DNA of 37,054 bases, from assembly GCA_020444425.1 (NCBI GenBank), contig JAHLLB010000047.1:1-37054 (forward strand). Direction: 5' to 3'. Below, in pieces: positions 8,947 through 17,006 of this stretch; the stretch's first letter is position 1, and the number at the start of each line of letters is the position of its first letter. Source of the stretch: a bacterium. Lineage in GTDB: Bacteria > Electryoneota > Electryoneia > Electryoneales > Electryoneaceae. The notes beneath the pieces are model-generated. The model was not told the DNA's origin, did no database searches, and saw nothing but the letters and a program-made list of their open reading frames with translations. The position numbers and the translations under genes were made by a program.

Positions 8947-10620
8947 CTAGCGTGACCAGCGGGTGCGGGACCAGGCAGGACGGGACCAGGCCGGCGCGGA
9001 CACGTTGCCGCCGGTCGTATTCCACGCCCCGCTGTATGCGCCGAGGTCAGGCGGGGAACCGTCGCTGTCGTACCCGTACGCCGGATTGCCGGCGTTGATC
9101 GCGGGCGACGCACCCTGCAAACTGAACTCAAACGCTTCACGGTTGAGATACATCGGCGGTGCGACCAGGACGTCGCCGGATACTGTCCCCGTGTTCGCCC
9201 ACGCCAGCAACGAGCCTACCGTGATAATCCCCGCCGGAGGCGAGCCGACAACCGCCAGCTCGGAGGTCCACGTGAGGCAGCTGTTCGCGATCCGCACCCG
9301 TCCGTAATCCGGCGACTTGGCGTACAAACCGTACTTGTTGCCGTCCAGCGTGCAGTGGATCAGATGCAGGGTGTCGGTGGCGGCATTGGACGAACTCTCC
9401 ACCGCGAGGTTGTTGTCGCAGATGACCACGTTCCGCACGATTCCACTCGAGCCGTTTTTGCTGCGCAACGCGGTGGGGCCGTGGGCGATGGTGAACGTGC
9501 GCAACTGCGAACCCTCCGCGCCGTCCAGGGTCAACACCGCCTTACCGGTCGCTAACGGCGATCCGTCGATCACCACCCGGTGGGGACGGTCATGCCCGAG
9601 CAAGACGACATCGTCCGACCAGACAGTCAACGGCTGCGTGTACACCCCGGGCAGGAAGCGAACTGTGTCCGGTTCGTCCCCGGCGAGGGTGGCGCCGACG
9701 AAGTCCAGCGCCGCCTGAGGTCCGGCAAACGAGGCCGTGTTGTCCAGGTGCGGCGAGAGGGCATCCCAGTAGCCGTCCAGATCCACCTGGTACGGGTCGA
9801 AGCCGGAGTAATCAATCACCGCGATGGACTCAATCGCGCCACTGAACGGGAAGGTGCCGTTCGGGTGCGCGCCGAAGGTGGTCGCATAGGCGGGGTCGCT
9901 GAGCGTGAGGCTGTGGGCGACATTTTCCGGTGGGTTACCGTCAACCACGGCCTTGACCGAATCGGCGGTGATGAAGGCCCGGGCGAGGTGCCACTGCCCG
10001 TCGCTGTACTCGCCGGTGGAACCGTCCGTCACGACGTACGTCGCATTGATACGCACACGGAACAGCCCGTTGTAGAGGAAAAAGCCGTGCGTGAGGCCTG
10101 TGGTGAGCATCAGGCTGGACGCCGAAGACGTCGATCGGAACAGAATTTCGTACAGCACGCCGTCCCGCATCTCGGTGGAGTCGGACGCCGCCGCGCCGAG
10201 CTGATCGAAGTCGGTGACGCCGTCATACTGGCGGCCGTACGCTGACCCGCCGGTCACGCCGCCACGGATTCCCCACGCACCCCCGGCCAGGGTGGCGCGG
10301 AGATCAGTGTTGGATCGGCCGAGCGCCTGGAAGCTGTCCGCACGAGCGACCCAGAGTCCGATCACACGCGCTGGATCGCGTCCAGTCAACGCGGCATATT
10401 CGTCGATGTTGTCAAAAGCCAACAGTGTCGAGGCGGAGGGATCGACGGTCAGGGTGGACGGTGACGCCGGCAACGCCGCGACCAGCAGCAACGTCAGCGC
10501 GAGGGTTGCGGCGATGGCGAGCTCGTAGGCACGGTTGATGCGAGCGGTGCGAGTGGTGGGGCGGATGAACCCAGACATGAATGTCCGGGGCAGGTGGATG
10601 CGAAGGCTGACAGATTTCAT
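8947..10620 (-). CDS. Secreted LamG / right-handed beta-helix protein
   Basis: This 557-residue protein is not assigned to a named family. A signal or anchor segment (AIAATLALTLLLVAALPA, about residues 36-53) follows an unusually long, arginine-rich N-terminus. Residues about 90-270 look like a LamG/concanavalin sandwich (VLYEILFRSTSS, GQWHLARAFITADSVKAVVDG). Residues about 290-480 look like a pectate-lyase-type parallel beta-helix (VRFLPGVYTQPL, LLGHDRPHRVVIDG, IVRNVVICDNN). The ending SAPAWSRPAWSRTRWSR is repetitive and unlike a sorting signal. The ATG at 10620 overlaps the stop of the upstream gene as ATGA, so the pair is translationally coupled. A palindromic repeat (10570-10589) encodes residues 11-17; M15 inside it is an alternative start. 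Confidence 0.75.
   Translation of the reverse strand: MKSVSLRIHLPRTFMSGFIRPTTRTARINRAYELAIAATLALTLLLVAALPASPSTLTVDPSASTLLAFDNIDEYAALTGRDPARVIGLWVARADSFQALGRSNTDLRATLAGGAWGIRGGVTGGSAYGRQYDGVTDFDQLGAAASDSTEMRDGVLYEILFRSTSSASSLMLTTGLTHGFFLYNGLFRVRINATYVVTDGSTGEYSDGQWHLARAFITADSVKAVVDGNPPENVAHSLTLSDPAYATTFGAHPNGTFPFSGAIESIAVIDYSGFDPYQVDLDGYWDALSPHLDNTASFAGPQAALDFVGATLAGDEPDTVRFLPGVYTQPLTVWSDDVVLLGHDRPHRVVIDGSPLATGKAVLTLDGAEGSQLRTFTIAHGPTALRSKNGSSGIVRNVVICDNNLAVESSSNAATDTLHLIHCTLDGNKYGLYAKSPDYGRVRIANSCLTWTSELAVVGSPPAGIITVGSLLAWANTGTVSGDVLVAPPMYLNREAFEFSLQGASPAINAGNPAYGYDSDGSPPDLGAYSGAWNTTGGNVSAPAWSRPAWSRTRWSR
10570..10589. repeat. Palindromic repeat inside a signal-peptide region
   Basis: cccagacatgaatgtccggg has 8-nt arms with one wobble around a short centre, followed by GCAG. 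It matches 18555-18574 apart from one arm base and the base after the foot. It lies within the N-terminal codons of the beta-helix protein. Confidence 0.85.
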
Positions 10621-10949
10621 TGGACCGCCTCCTGCCAGTTGGTGCTGGCGATACGAGCGCGTGCGGTGGAGAGATCGGCCAGTTCAGCGCTGCCGATGCC
10701 GAGGCTCAACAAGGCAGACTGCAGGGAGTCGGTGAGCCCATCGCTGATGGGCTTGACGCACAACGTGTCCCCCGCCAGCGAGCTGCGCGGAATGGCCCAG
10801 GTGGCAAGCGGTTCGGCGCTGGTCCAGTGGGACGGGGTGAGGAAGACATACTCGGGTGGGCCGGCGAACAGTGGTACGGCGGCGAGCAACAGCGCGACTG
10901 CGAGCGCAAGCAGCGCCCAGCGGGCACGCCGGACGAAAACAGCAATCAT
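10617..10949 (-). CDS. Small exported or membrane-anchored protein, unknown
   Basis: This 110-residue protein has a positively charged start (MIAVFVRRAR) and one long hydrophobic segment (WALLALAVALLLAAVPLFAG), followed by about 80 residues outside the membrane. No family is recognised. GGAG lies upstream of the ATG. Its TGA overlaps the ATG of the beta-helix protein gene by the ATGA arrangement, so both are made from one message in a coupled way. This suggests a small partner or adaptor for the larger exported protein; that role is inferred only from gene order. Confidence 0.7.
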   Translation of the reverse strand: MIAVFVRRARWALLALAVALLLAAVPLFAGPPEYVFLTPSHWTSAEPLATWAIPRSSLAGDTLCVKPISDGLTDSLQSALLSLGIGSAELADLSTARARIASTNWQEAVQ

Positions 10950-11151
10950 GGTGAGTCTCCAGTGTGGTGGGTTGGGTTAGGACAACGAATAGGCAAACAG
11001 CGGTTTGCTGTCCGAATGGGTGATGGTTGCTGGTGGTTGGCTGAAAGGCAGCGGTATCAGGAGTGAAATCGTGTGGGTCGGGCGTGGGCCACCCGGAAGG
11101 ACAAAGATAGGGCGTGAAGGTTGTGTTGTCAATATCCAACACGCGCGGGAG

Positions 11152-11178
11152 AGAAAAACCGCGCCGGAGCGCGGTTGA
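11152..11178 (-). terminator. Rho-independent terminator of the propeller-like protein gene
   Basis: Arms aaccgcgc and gcgcggtt surround a 4-nt loop (11157-11176). On the minus strand the hairpin is followed by TTTTTCTC. It lies about 40 bp past the stop codon at 11215. Confidence 0.85.
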
Positions 11179-11214
11179 ATGATGAATCGAGCTTGGTGAA
11201 GACAATCCGCCGGC

Positions 11215-12390
11215 TCAGAACCGGTCGCCGGTGTAGATCAGCCGGATGAAGCGCGGACGGTAGATATCCGCATACTGGAAATGATCCCAGAAATCGATGC
11301 AGTTCAGGTTGTAGCTGATCAGCAGCTCGCCCGGTTCGGACAGGCTCGGGTGCGCTTTCGCGTTGTAGCACCAGACATCAGCGTCCGGGAAATCGTCCGG
11401 CACGGTGCTGGTGTAGATCGGGTGGGTGATGCTCCACGGTCCACGCGGGGACGGTCCGACGCGGAAGCCGATCGTGCGGGTGATCGTGTCGACGGTGAAG
11501 ACCATGATGAAACGGCCGTCCGGCAACGGCGTGACGCTGTGTTCCGACGATACCCGGTTGGTCAGGTGGGCGGCCTGCAAAAAGTCCGGCACCCAGTTCT
11601 GGCCATCCCAGAAACGCCACTGGTTGAAGTTCGGAAACTGGTTTTCCGGCACCCGGGCTACCAGCAGGTGCTTGTCGAACGGGACTTCGTCGAGGCCGTA
11701 AATGTAAATGTATCCGTCCGGATTCGGCGCACCGGCGCGCACGGTGTTCGCCATGATCGCGTTGCCGAAGGCAATGTCGCCGTGATCGTCGTTCGCGTCG
11801 GCGAAGAACGGCAATTCATACTGCTGGTAGTTGGTGAACGGCAACGTGGACCCCGCCGGAATGCGGACCATCGAGACGCCGTCACGGGCGAAACCGAGGC
11901 CGCCGCCGGGACGCATGCGGTGGGCAATCAGGTAGACGCCGCTGGTCAACGAAATCCCGTCCGTAAACCAGTAATATTCGTCTGGATCGCTGTTCGGCGT
12001 GTTCGGCAGGAACATCGATTCCGGGTTGCTGTTCGGGTGGCGATAAAGAAATCGGATGCTGTCGGGGTTGAGCACGCCCGGCGCGAGATACGCCATCGTG
12101 TTGTTGATCATGGTCGTGCCATTCAGGCGCTGCCCGTTTCCGTCCACGTCGCCGATGAACGTGTCGCTGAAGATAAACAGGGTCTGGTTTTCGTGCCAAG
12201 CGCCGATCTGGTCGTTGCCATCGACCGGGATCGAATAGATGCCGTCCGCGCCGGTCCAACCGGAATGCTGATCCAGCATCGCGGTCCACTCAGGCGCTTC
12301 TTCAACGATCCAGTTCTGGGCTAATCCGCCCGTTACGACAGCCAGCAGTGCAATCGAGATCAACAGCAACCGTGCAATGTATCGTTGCAT
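11215..12390 (-). CDS. Secreted five-bladed-propeller-like protein (DUF4185/DUF5005 type)
   Basis: The 391-residue protein has a signal peptide (MQRYIARLLLISIALLAVVTGGLAQ). Its mature part is a single domain. Phrases such as WTGADGIYSIPVDG, TLFIFSDTFIGDVDGNG, MINNTMAYL and a C-terminal ISYNLNCIDFWDH are typical of DUF4185/DUF5005 proteins, thought to adopt a glycosidase-like propeller fold. Enzymatic activity is not established. A GTG lies 6 bp upstream in frame, but GAGG at the proper distance favours the ATG at 12390. It ends without a sorting domain, so it is probably periplasmic or freely secreted. A terminator follows it. The family assignment is from memory of these phrases and could be off by one related family. 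Confidence 0.75.
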   Translation of the reverse strand: MQRYIARLLLISIALLAVVTGGLAQNWIVEEAPEWTAMLDQHSGWTGADGIYSIPVDGNDQIGAWHENQTLFIFSDTFIGDVDGNGQRLNGTTMINNTMAYLAPGVLNPDSIRFLYRHPNSNPESMFLPNTPNSDPDEYYWFTDGISLTSGVYLIAHRMRPGGGLGFARDGVSMVRIPAGSTLPFTNYQQYELPFFADANDDHGDIAFGNAIMANTVRAGAPNPDGYIYIYGLDEVPFDKHLLVARVPENQFPNFNQWRFWDGQNWVPDFLQAAHLTNRVSSEHSVTPLPDGRFIMVFTVDTITRTIGFRVGPSPRGPWSITHPIYTSTVPDDFPDADVWCYNAKAHPSLSEPGELLISYNLNCIDFWDHFQYADIYRPRFIRLIYTGDRF

Positions 12391-12464
12391 CTTCACGCCT
12401 CATGAACAAGTGTTTTAAACGATTGTTCTCGCTCCGGTTGAGAGAGGAACAGTTTGATGAAATA

Positions 12465-12495
12465 CCCCTGCGAAACGAAGCACTGTTCGCAGGGG
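12465..12495 (-). terminator. Hairpin after the T9SS cargo gene
   Basis: Arms cccctgcgaa and ttcgcagggg (10 of 10 paired) surround an 11-nt loop, about 60 bp past the stop of the minus-strand T9SS gene. Only TATTTC follows on that strand, so termination may be weak. It could also be a repeat. Confidence 0.5.
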
Positions 12496-12510
12496 TTGGA
12501 ATGTAACAAC

Positions 12511-12537
12511 GAGATCCTTTGCTGTGCTCAGGATGAC
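12511..12537. repeat. GTCATCCTGAGC-type repeat (inverted)
   Basis: On the minus strand it reads gtcatcctgagcacagcaaa followed by GGATCTC, a relative of the copies at 4679 and 16866. Confidence 0.8.
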
Positions 12538-12551
12538 GGTGTACGATGGAT

Positions 12552-14108
12552 CTACTTCATCAGCACGATCTTCTGTACCTGGTTCAGCTGGCCTGGCACC
12601 GACGCGTGCACGAAGTACACGCCACTCGCCAGACCGCGACCGTCCACGGTCAGGTCATGCTGGCCGGCGGCGTAGGTGCCCTGCGCGACAGTCGCCACCT
12701 GACGGCCGAGCGCGTCAAAGACGACAACATCCACCCGCGCGGCTTGCGGCAACGTCAGGCTGAGGGTCGTCGTCGGGTTGAACGGGTTCGGGTACGCCAC
12801 GCCGAGGGTGAACTCACGCGGGCTCGCCGGGGACGTGTCCTCGGATGCAAGGCCGCGATCCGTCAGCTGATCGAGGCCATTGGCTGACCAGTCCGGCGTC
12901 CAGGCTGCGTCGGTTCCGGCCACGAGCTTGCTGAAGCCGAACGAATCCTGACCGAGCACGACATTCGGATACAGGCCACCGTACACGTTGAACGAGTACG
13001 TGCCCGCCGGGGCCATTCCCGGCACCGCCTGGCTCATGTTCGGGACGAAGATATCGGCGTTCGGCGGCAAATTGACCGGCACGTTCTGCACGAAATACTC
13101 GTTACCGTTCGGCAGCGTCGCGGTAGTCCAGATGTTGCCGGTGAGGTTGGTCGTGTACGTCGACTGGATTGCGAGGCTCCAGTTAAACGTACCACCCTGC
13201 GCCGGAATTTCGACCGGAGCGTTCAACGGTTCGGCGTCCAGCGTCAACGTTGCCGGGGTCTCGCCGAGGTTGAGGCGGCGCATGACGGAAGCGTCGGTAA
13301 AGTTCGGATCCGGCTCGCCGGTTTGGGACGCGGCAAACGCGACCTCGCCATAATCCGGCGCATACCAGGAATAGGCGTGAGACGCCGGAAGCTCGAACAC
13401 GCGGCCGATTGGCACTTCGATCGGAATCGTGCCGAAGAGGTAGTAAATGCCGATTGCGTCGGCGTAACCGCCAACCAGCGAATACACACGCAGCGCGTCG
13501 ATCTCACCGCCCGGCACCAGGACCGTGCCCCAGCCGTCGCAATCGTTGCTGCCGCCGATGGTGATCTCGATGCGAATTTCCTCGAAGACCGGAATCGGGT
13601 ACGGGATATCGTCAACGTCGATCGTGATCTCACGATACAGGTCAAGCGTCCAGTCGTCGCCATAGTTCAACGGCAGCGGCATCAGCGGAACATTCAATGG
13701 TAACGGAAAATCGCCACCAAGTTCCTCGATGTACGTCGCAATACCGGTCACCGTCCACTGGTCCGCCGTGACTTCGTCGTAGCGCCACGCGGTGCCGTCC
13801 GACAGACCGAACGGGATCGGGCCGAAGGTGACGCGGTTGGCGTTTGGGAACAGGGTGTAATACGGCGAATCCGCCGGGTTCACGATCTCTTCAGTCTGCA
13901 CCGACGGAGCGGTGGTCTGGGTAAAATCCCACACCTGGTTCGCGCCGGGGTTGCCGAGATCAACGGTCACATCGCTTTCCGACAGGTATTCAAAGGTATC
14001 GCCCGGGGTCATTGGCACATTGCCCTGGTTGATACTGACTTGCGCCTGCACCGGCAACAACCCCGCAAACGCCGCACAGAACAGAACAACCGCTACCATC
14101 CGCTTCAT
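12552..14108 (-). CDS. T9SS type A sorting domain-containing secreted protein
   Basis: The 518-residue protein has a signal peptide (MKRMVAVVLFCAAFAGLLPVQA) after GGAGG. The first about 300 residues form an unassigned beta-rich domain. Residues about 290-400 are the shared module found in other exported proteins here (ATLPNGNEYF...APAGTYSFNVYGGLYPN). The C-terminus is a standard Por-secretion sorting domain: YPNPFNPTTTLSLTLPQ, VDVVVFDALGRQVATVAQG, GLASGVYFVH, ending KIVLMK. It should be exported by the Sec system, moved across the outer membrane by the type IX machinery and attached to the surface. None of that machinery is encoded in the window. An in-frame GTG at 14111 is too close to the ribosome-binding site. 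Confidence 0.9.
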   Translation of the reverse strand: MKRMVAVVLFCAAFAGLLPVQAQVSINQGNVPMTPGDTFEYLSESDVTVDLGNPGANQVWDFTQTTAPSVQTEEIVNPADSPYYTLFPNANRVTFGPIPFGLSDGTAWRYDEVTADQWTVTGIATYIEELGGDFPLPLNVPLMPLPLNYGDDWTLDLYREITIDVDDIPYPIPVFEEIRIEITIGGSNDCDGWGTVLVPGGEIDALRVYSLVGGYADAIGIYYLFGTIPIEVPIGRVFELPASHAYSWYAPDYGEVAFAASQTGEPDPNFTDASVMRRLNLGETPATLTLDAEPLNAPVEIPAQGGTFNWSLAIQSTYTTNLTGNIWTTATLPNGNEYFVQNVPVNLPPNADIFVPNMSQAVPGMAPAGTYSFNVYGGLYPNVVLGQDSFGFSKLVAGTDAAWTPDWSANGLDQLTDRGLASEDTSPASPREFTLGVAYPNPFNPTTTLSLTLPQAARVDVVVFDALGRQVATVAQGTYAAGQHDLTVDGRGLASGVYFVHASVPGQLNQVQKIVLMK

Positions 14109-14320
14109 CACGCCTCCCGATTGTCACGCCAGCGTTGCCGGCGCGCCTGTTGATTCACCACTTCTGCCCGAGGGGGGGCTGAACCTTGTAATGTATAAAA
14201 CCAAGAACCCAAAAGCTGCTCGCCGATGGGATTTCCTCAAAGTAAGCTGAGCCCAAGAAAAACGCAGAACTCACACGATCCCACGACACGATCCCTCCAT
14301 GCCTCCCGGCATCTGCATAA

Positions 14321-14350
14321 CACAAAACCCCGATCCATGTGGTCGGGGTT
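14321..14350 (-). terminator. Rho-independent terminator of the BACON lipoprotein gene
   Basis: Arms aaccccga and tcggggtt flank a 9-nt loop. On the minus strand TTTTGTGTT follows. It lies about 50 bp past the lipoprotein stop codon. Confidence 0.85.
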
Positions 14351-14397
14351 CGGTAAACGTCCGGCAAGGCGAGTCAGCCGGTGTCTCGAAGAGCGCA

Positions 14398-15474
14398 CTA
14401 TTCCGGCTGCAGGTCAACACTGAGGTTGAAGTACGCCTTGTCGTTGGAAAAATCGAAGTCGGTTTCATCCCAACCGAGATTGGTATTGTCCACCACTACG
14501 TAAACGATGGTTCCGTACGGGATGACGGTGCTTCCGCTGAAATTGTACGTGCCTTCGTAATAGACGGACTGGTGCCAGTACACGTCGAAGGATTCCTCAT
14601 TCAAGTAGCGGTCAAAGTTGGTCGAGTTCATCAAGAAGATCTCGAGACCGTAATCTTCGGGCCAATCTGTCAGTTCCAGGTGCGCCACGGGTCTGCAGTC
14701 GCGAGGGTTGCTGTTGGCATCGCTGTAGAGGTAATGGTTCTCCTCAACCACCCGATTGGTCCAGTAGACAATCCGGCTCGCAAGTTCCTGCGGCACTTCC
14801 ATGGTGACACGAATCGTGTCTTTCTGCCCGTCCGAGGTGTTGACGAAAACCGTGTCGGCGTACAACCCGGAGTGCATGACGCCCCGGTCGATTCCCACGA
14901 CCACGGTATCGATCTCGCCGGTTGAAGTACCCATGAACGCACTCGTGATTAGCCACGGCTGGTGGTTCGTCAGGAACCAGTGCAGCGAGTCGCCGCCGGT
15001 GTTCTGGATCGTCAGCAACGCGCCGTTGTAGTTTTCCGCAATGTCGATAGCCTGCGGGTCAACAAACAGGATGGGTGCAATCGGAACCTGCAGCTGCACC
15101 GCGATGCTCTGGTCGCTGCCGTTTTCGCTGACCACCTTGATGGTGCTGTCGTATTCACCGGGCGTGAGGCCCTCACGGTCGACCGTCACGTACACAGTGT
15201 CAGGAACGGCAGACGCGCTACCTTGTGCCGGCGAAACAGCCAGCCAGGATTCAAATTCGGTGATCGACCACGCGAGGGTGTCGCCGGAGACGCTTTGGAT
15301 TGTGAAGAACGCGTCCGCTTGACCGTCAACGAAGGTCAATTGGCTGACCGAAAGCTGAAAATCAGTTTGAGCGTCGTCGGGATTGGTGGAGGAATCGTCA
15401 CTGCACCCTATCAAACCCGCCAGCAGAAGAACTGCCACGAGCAAGGCGAACCGTTTCATGCGTGGATACCTCAT
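14398..15474 (-). CDS. Lipoprotein with two BACON domains
   Basis: From ATG 15474 (GGAG upstream) the protein has 358 residues. The signal sequence ends in a lipobox, LAGLIGC, followed by SDDSSTNPDD, so it is a lipid-anchored envelope protein. Two consecutive BACON-type Ig-like repeats follow. The first holds SGDTLAWSITEFESWLAVSP and ends in VQLQVP; the second holds GGDSLHWFLTNHQPWLITS and ends in RVTMEVP. BACON domains are usually linked to carbohydrate or mucin binding. The last about 120 residues (IVYWTNRVVEENHYLY...) are a separate unassigned beta-rich domain. An ATG at 15459 is an alternative start. It diverges from the aminopeptidase gene and has its own terminator. Confidence 0.88.
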   Translation of the reverse strand: MRYPRMKRFALLVAVLLLAGLIGCSDDSSTNPDDAQTDFQLSVSQLTFVDGQADAFFTIQSVSGDTLAWSITEFESWLAVSPAQGSASAVPDTVYVTVDREGLTPGEYDSTIKVVSENGSDQSIAVQLQVPIAPILFVDPQAIDIAENYNGALLTIQNTGGDSLHWFLTNHQPWLITSAFMGTSTGEIDTVVVGIDRGVMHSGLYADTVFVNTSDGQKDTIRVTMEVPQELASRIVYWTNRVVEENHYLYSDANSNPRDCRPVAHLELTDWPEDYGLEIFLMNSTNFDRYLNEESFDVYWHQSVYYEGTYNFSGSTVIPYGTIVYVVVDNTNLGWDETDFDFSNDKAYFNLSVDLQPE

Positions 15475-15724
15475 GCTATCTCCAGATACGTAGAACGTAT
15501 GCGTTATGTTAGGGAGTCCAAACATACGGCGCGGTGAGCGGAGACACACGACTCTCCGCACGGTCAAAGTCTCAGGCGGGAGCTGGTTGGGTGGTGGTTG
15601 TTTCGTTTGCGAGGCCAGCAGCCCGATGGGCTCAGAGTGAGTCCCGGTTTGCCTTTTTCGTTCGCCGCACGTACGTTCCGAAACTCCCACAGCAAAACAA
15701 ACCATACCCACGGAAGGAAGGATC
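15475..15724. promoter_or_regulatory. Divergent promoter region with inverted repeat
   Basis: This 250-bp gap lies between the BACON lipoprotein and the aminopeptidase. It holds a 7-nt inverted repeat, gcggaga (15538-15544) and tctccgc (15553-15559), and a looser pair cgtatg/catacg at about 15496-15528. Either could be an operator. No promoter boxes are convincing. Confidence 0.35.
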
Positions 15725-16846
15725 ATGCACGACGCGCGTCATGACAAGCTTGCCGACCTGCTCGTCACCTATTCCTGCGATGTCCAGCCCGGCGAAAAAG
15801 TGCTCATCGAGTGCTACGACACCCCGATTGAATTCATCGATGCCATTGTCAAGGCCGTCTATCGCGCCAAAGGCTACCCGCTGCTCGAGCTGAAGCACAA
15901 CAAGCTGCTGCGTTCGCTGCTGATGGGTGCATCGAAGGAATCCCTCGCTGCGATACAGGACGCTGAGCTGCACCGGATGAAGAACATGGACGCCTTCATC
16001 GGCGTGCGCGGGGTGACCAACGCGAAGGAACTGAGCGACCTGCCAAGCGACAAGAACGCGCTGTGGGGCACCGAAGTGTTCCAGCCGGTGCATGCGAACG
16101 AGCGTGTCCCGAACACCAAGTGGGTCGTCCTGCGCTACCCGACCCCGGCGATGGCGATGATGGCGAACATGAGCACCGAAGCGTTCGAGGAATACTACTT
16201 CAACGTCACCGCGAGCGTGGACTACAAAAAGATGTCGGCGGCAATGGATCCGGCGGCGGAGTTCCTGCGCAATGCCGACCAGGTCCACATCACCGGCCCC
16301 GGCACCGACCTCAAATTCTCGATCAAGGGCATCGGCGCTGTCAAGTGTGACGGCCTGCGCAACATCCCGGACGGCGAAGTCTACTCCTGCCCGGTGCGTG
16401 ACAGTGTCAACGGGACGATCCGCTACAACACGCCGTCCAGCTACCACGGCTTCACGTTCAAGGACGTCGAACTGACCTTCGAAAACGGGAAGATCATCAA
16501 AGCGACCGCGAACGACACCAAGCGGGTCAACGAGATCTTCGACACGGACGAAGGCGCGCGCTATATCGGCGAATTCGCGCTCGGCTGCAACCCGGCGATC
16601 ACGTTCGCAATGGACGAAATCCTGTTCGACGAAAAGATCATGGGCTCGTTCCACTTCACGCCGGGCAACGCGTACGACGACACCGACAACGGCAACCGTT
16701 CTGCGGTCCACTGGGATCTGGTCCAGATCCAGACCCCGGAATACGGCGGCGGCGAAATCCACATTGACGGCGAACTGATCCGCAAAGACGGCCTGTTTGT
16801 CCATCCGGCATTCGAAGGCCTGAACCCGGATAAGTTGATGGGGTAA
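15725..16846 (+). CDS. Aminopeptidase, M29 (AmpS/PepS) family
   Basis: The 373-residue protein is a cytoplasmic dinuclear-metal aminopeptidase that removes N-terminal residues from peptides. The C-terminal half has the M29 metal-site pattern: NIPDGEVY (glutamate ligand), YIGEFALG (second glutamate), GSFHFTPGNAY (histidine and tyrosine) and SAVHWDLVQ (histidine and aspartate), in the right order and spacing. There is no signal peptide. GGAAGGA lies upstream of the ATG. It stands alone between a divergent lipoprotein and a terminator, so it is probably a single-gene transcript with a general peptide-turnover role. Confidence 0.93.
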   Translation: MHDARHDKLADLLVTYSCDVQPGEKVLIECYDTPIEFIDAIVKAVYRAKGYPLLELKHNKLLRSLLMGASKESLAAIQDAELHRMKNMDAFIGVRGVTNAKELSDLPSDKNALWGTEVFQPVHANERVPNTKWVVLRYPTPAMAMMANMSTEAFEEYYFNVTASVDYKKMSAAMDPAAEFLRNADQVHITGPGTDLKFSIKGIGAVKCDGLRNIPDGEVYSCPVRDSVNGTIRYNTPSSYHGFTFKDVELTFENGKIIKATANDTKRVNEIFDTDEGARYIGEFALGCNPAITFAMDEILFDEKIMGSFHFTPGNAYDDTDNGNRSAVHWDLVQIQTPEYGGGEIHIDGELIRKDGLFVHPAFEGLNPDKLMG

Positions 16847-16865
16847 CGACGGGCGCTGAAACGTC

Positions 16866-16894
16866 GTCATCCTGAACGCAGTGAAGGATCCCTC
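16866..16894. repeat. GTCATCCTGAAC-type repeat
   Basis: gtcatcctgaacgcagtgaa followed by GGATCCCTC. It differs by two bases from the copy inside the coding region at 4679-4707. Confidence 0.85.
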
Positions 16895-16899
16895 TTTCG

Positions 16900-16932
16900 G
16901 CCCGGCACAGTTACGTGTCGGGCTCAATTTTT
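16900..16932 (+). terminator. Rho-independent terminator of the aminopeptidase gene
   Basis: Arms gcccggcac and gtgtcgggc, with one wobble and a 6-nt loop, are followed by TCAATTTTT. Confidence 0.85.
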
Positions 16933-17006
16933 GGGAAGGATGATTTTAACGAAGGTTAGTTGCACGGATTATCGTTAGAACGTTATTTTGGCTCAAACAA
17001 TCGACT

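Noticed and set aside
15632..16927. 431-codon open frame on the minus strand
   Set aside because: It is the antisense of the well-supported M29 aminopeptidase; its composition is a mirror of the real gene and it has no recognisable domain.
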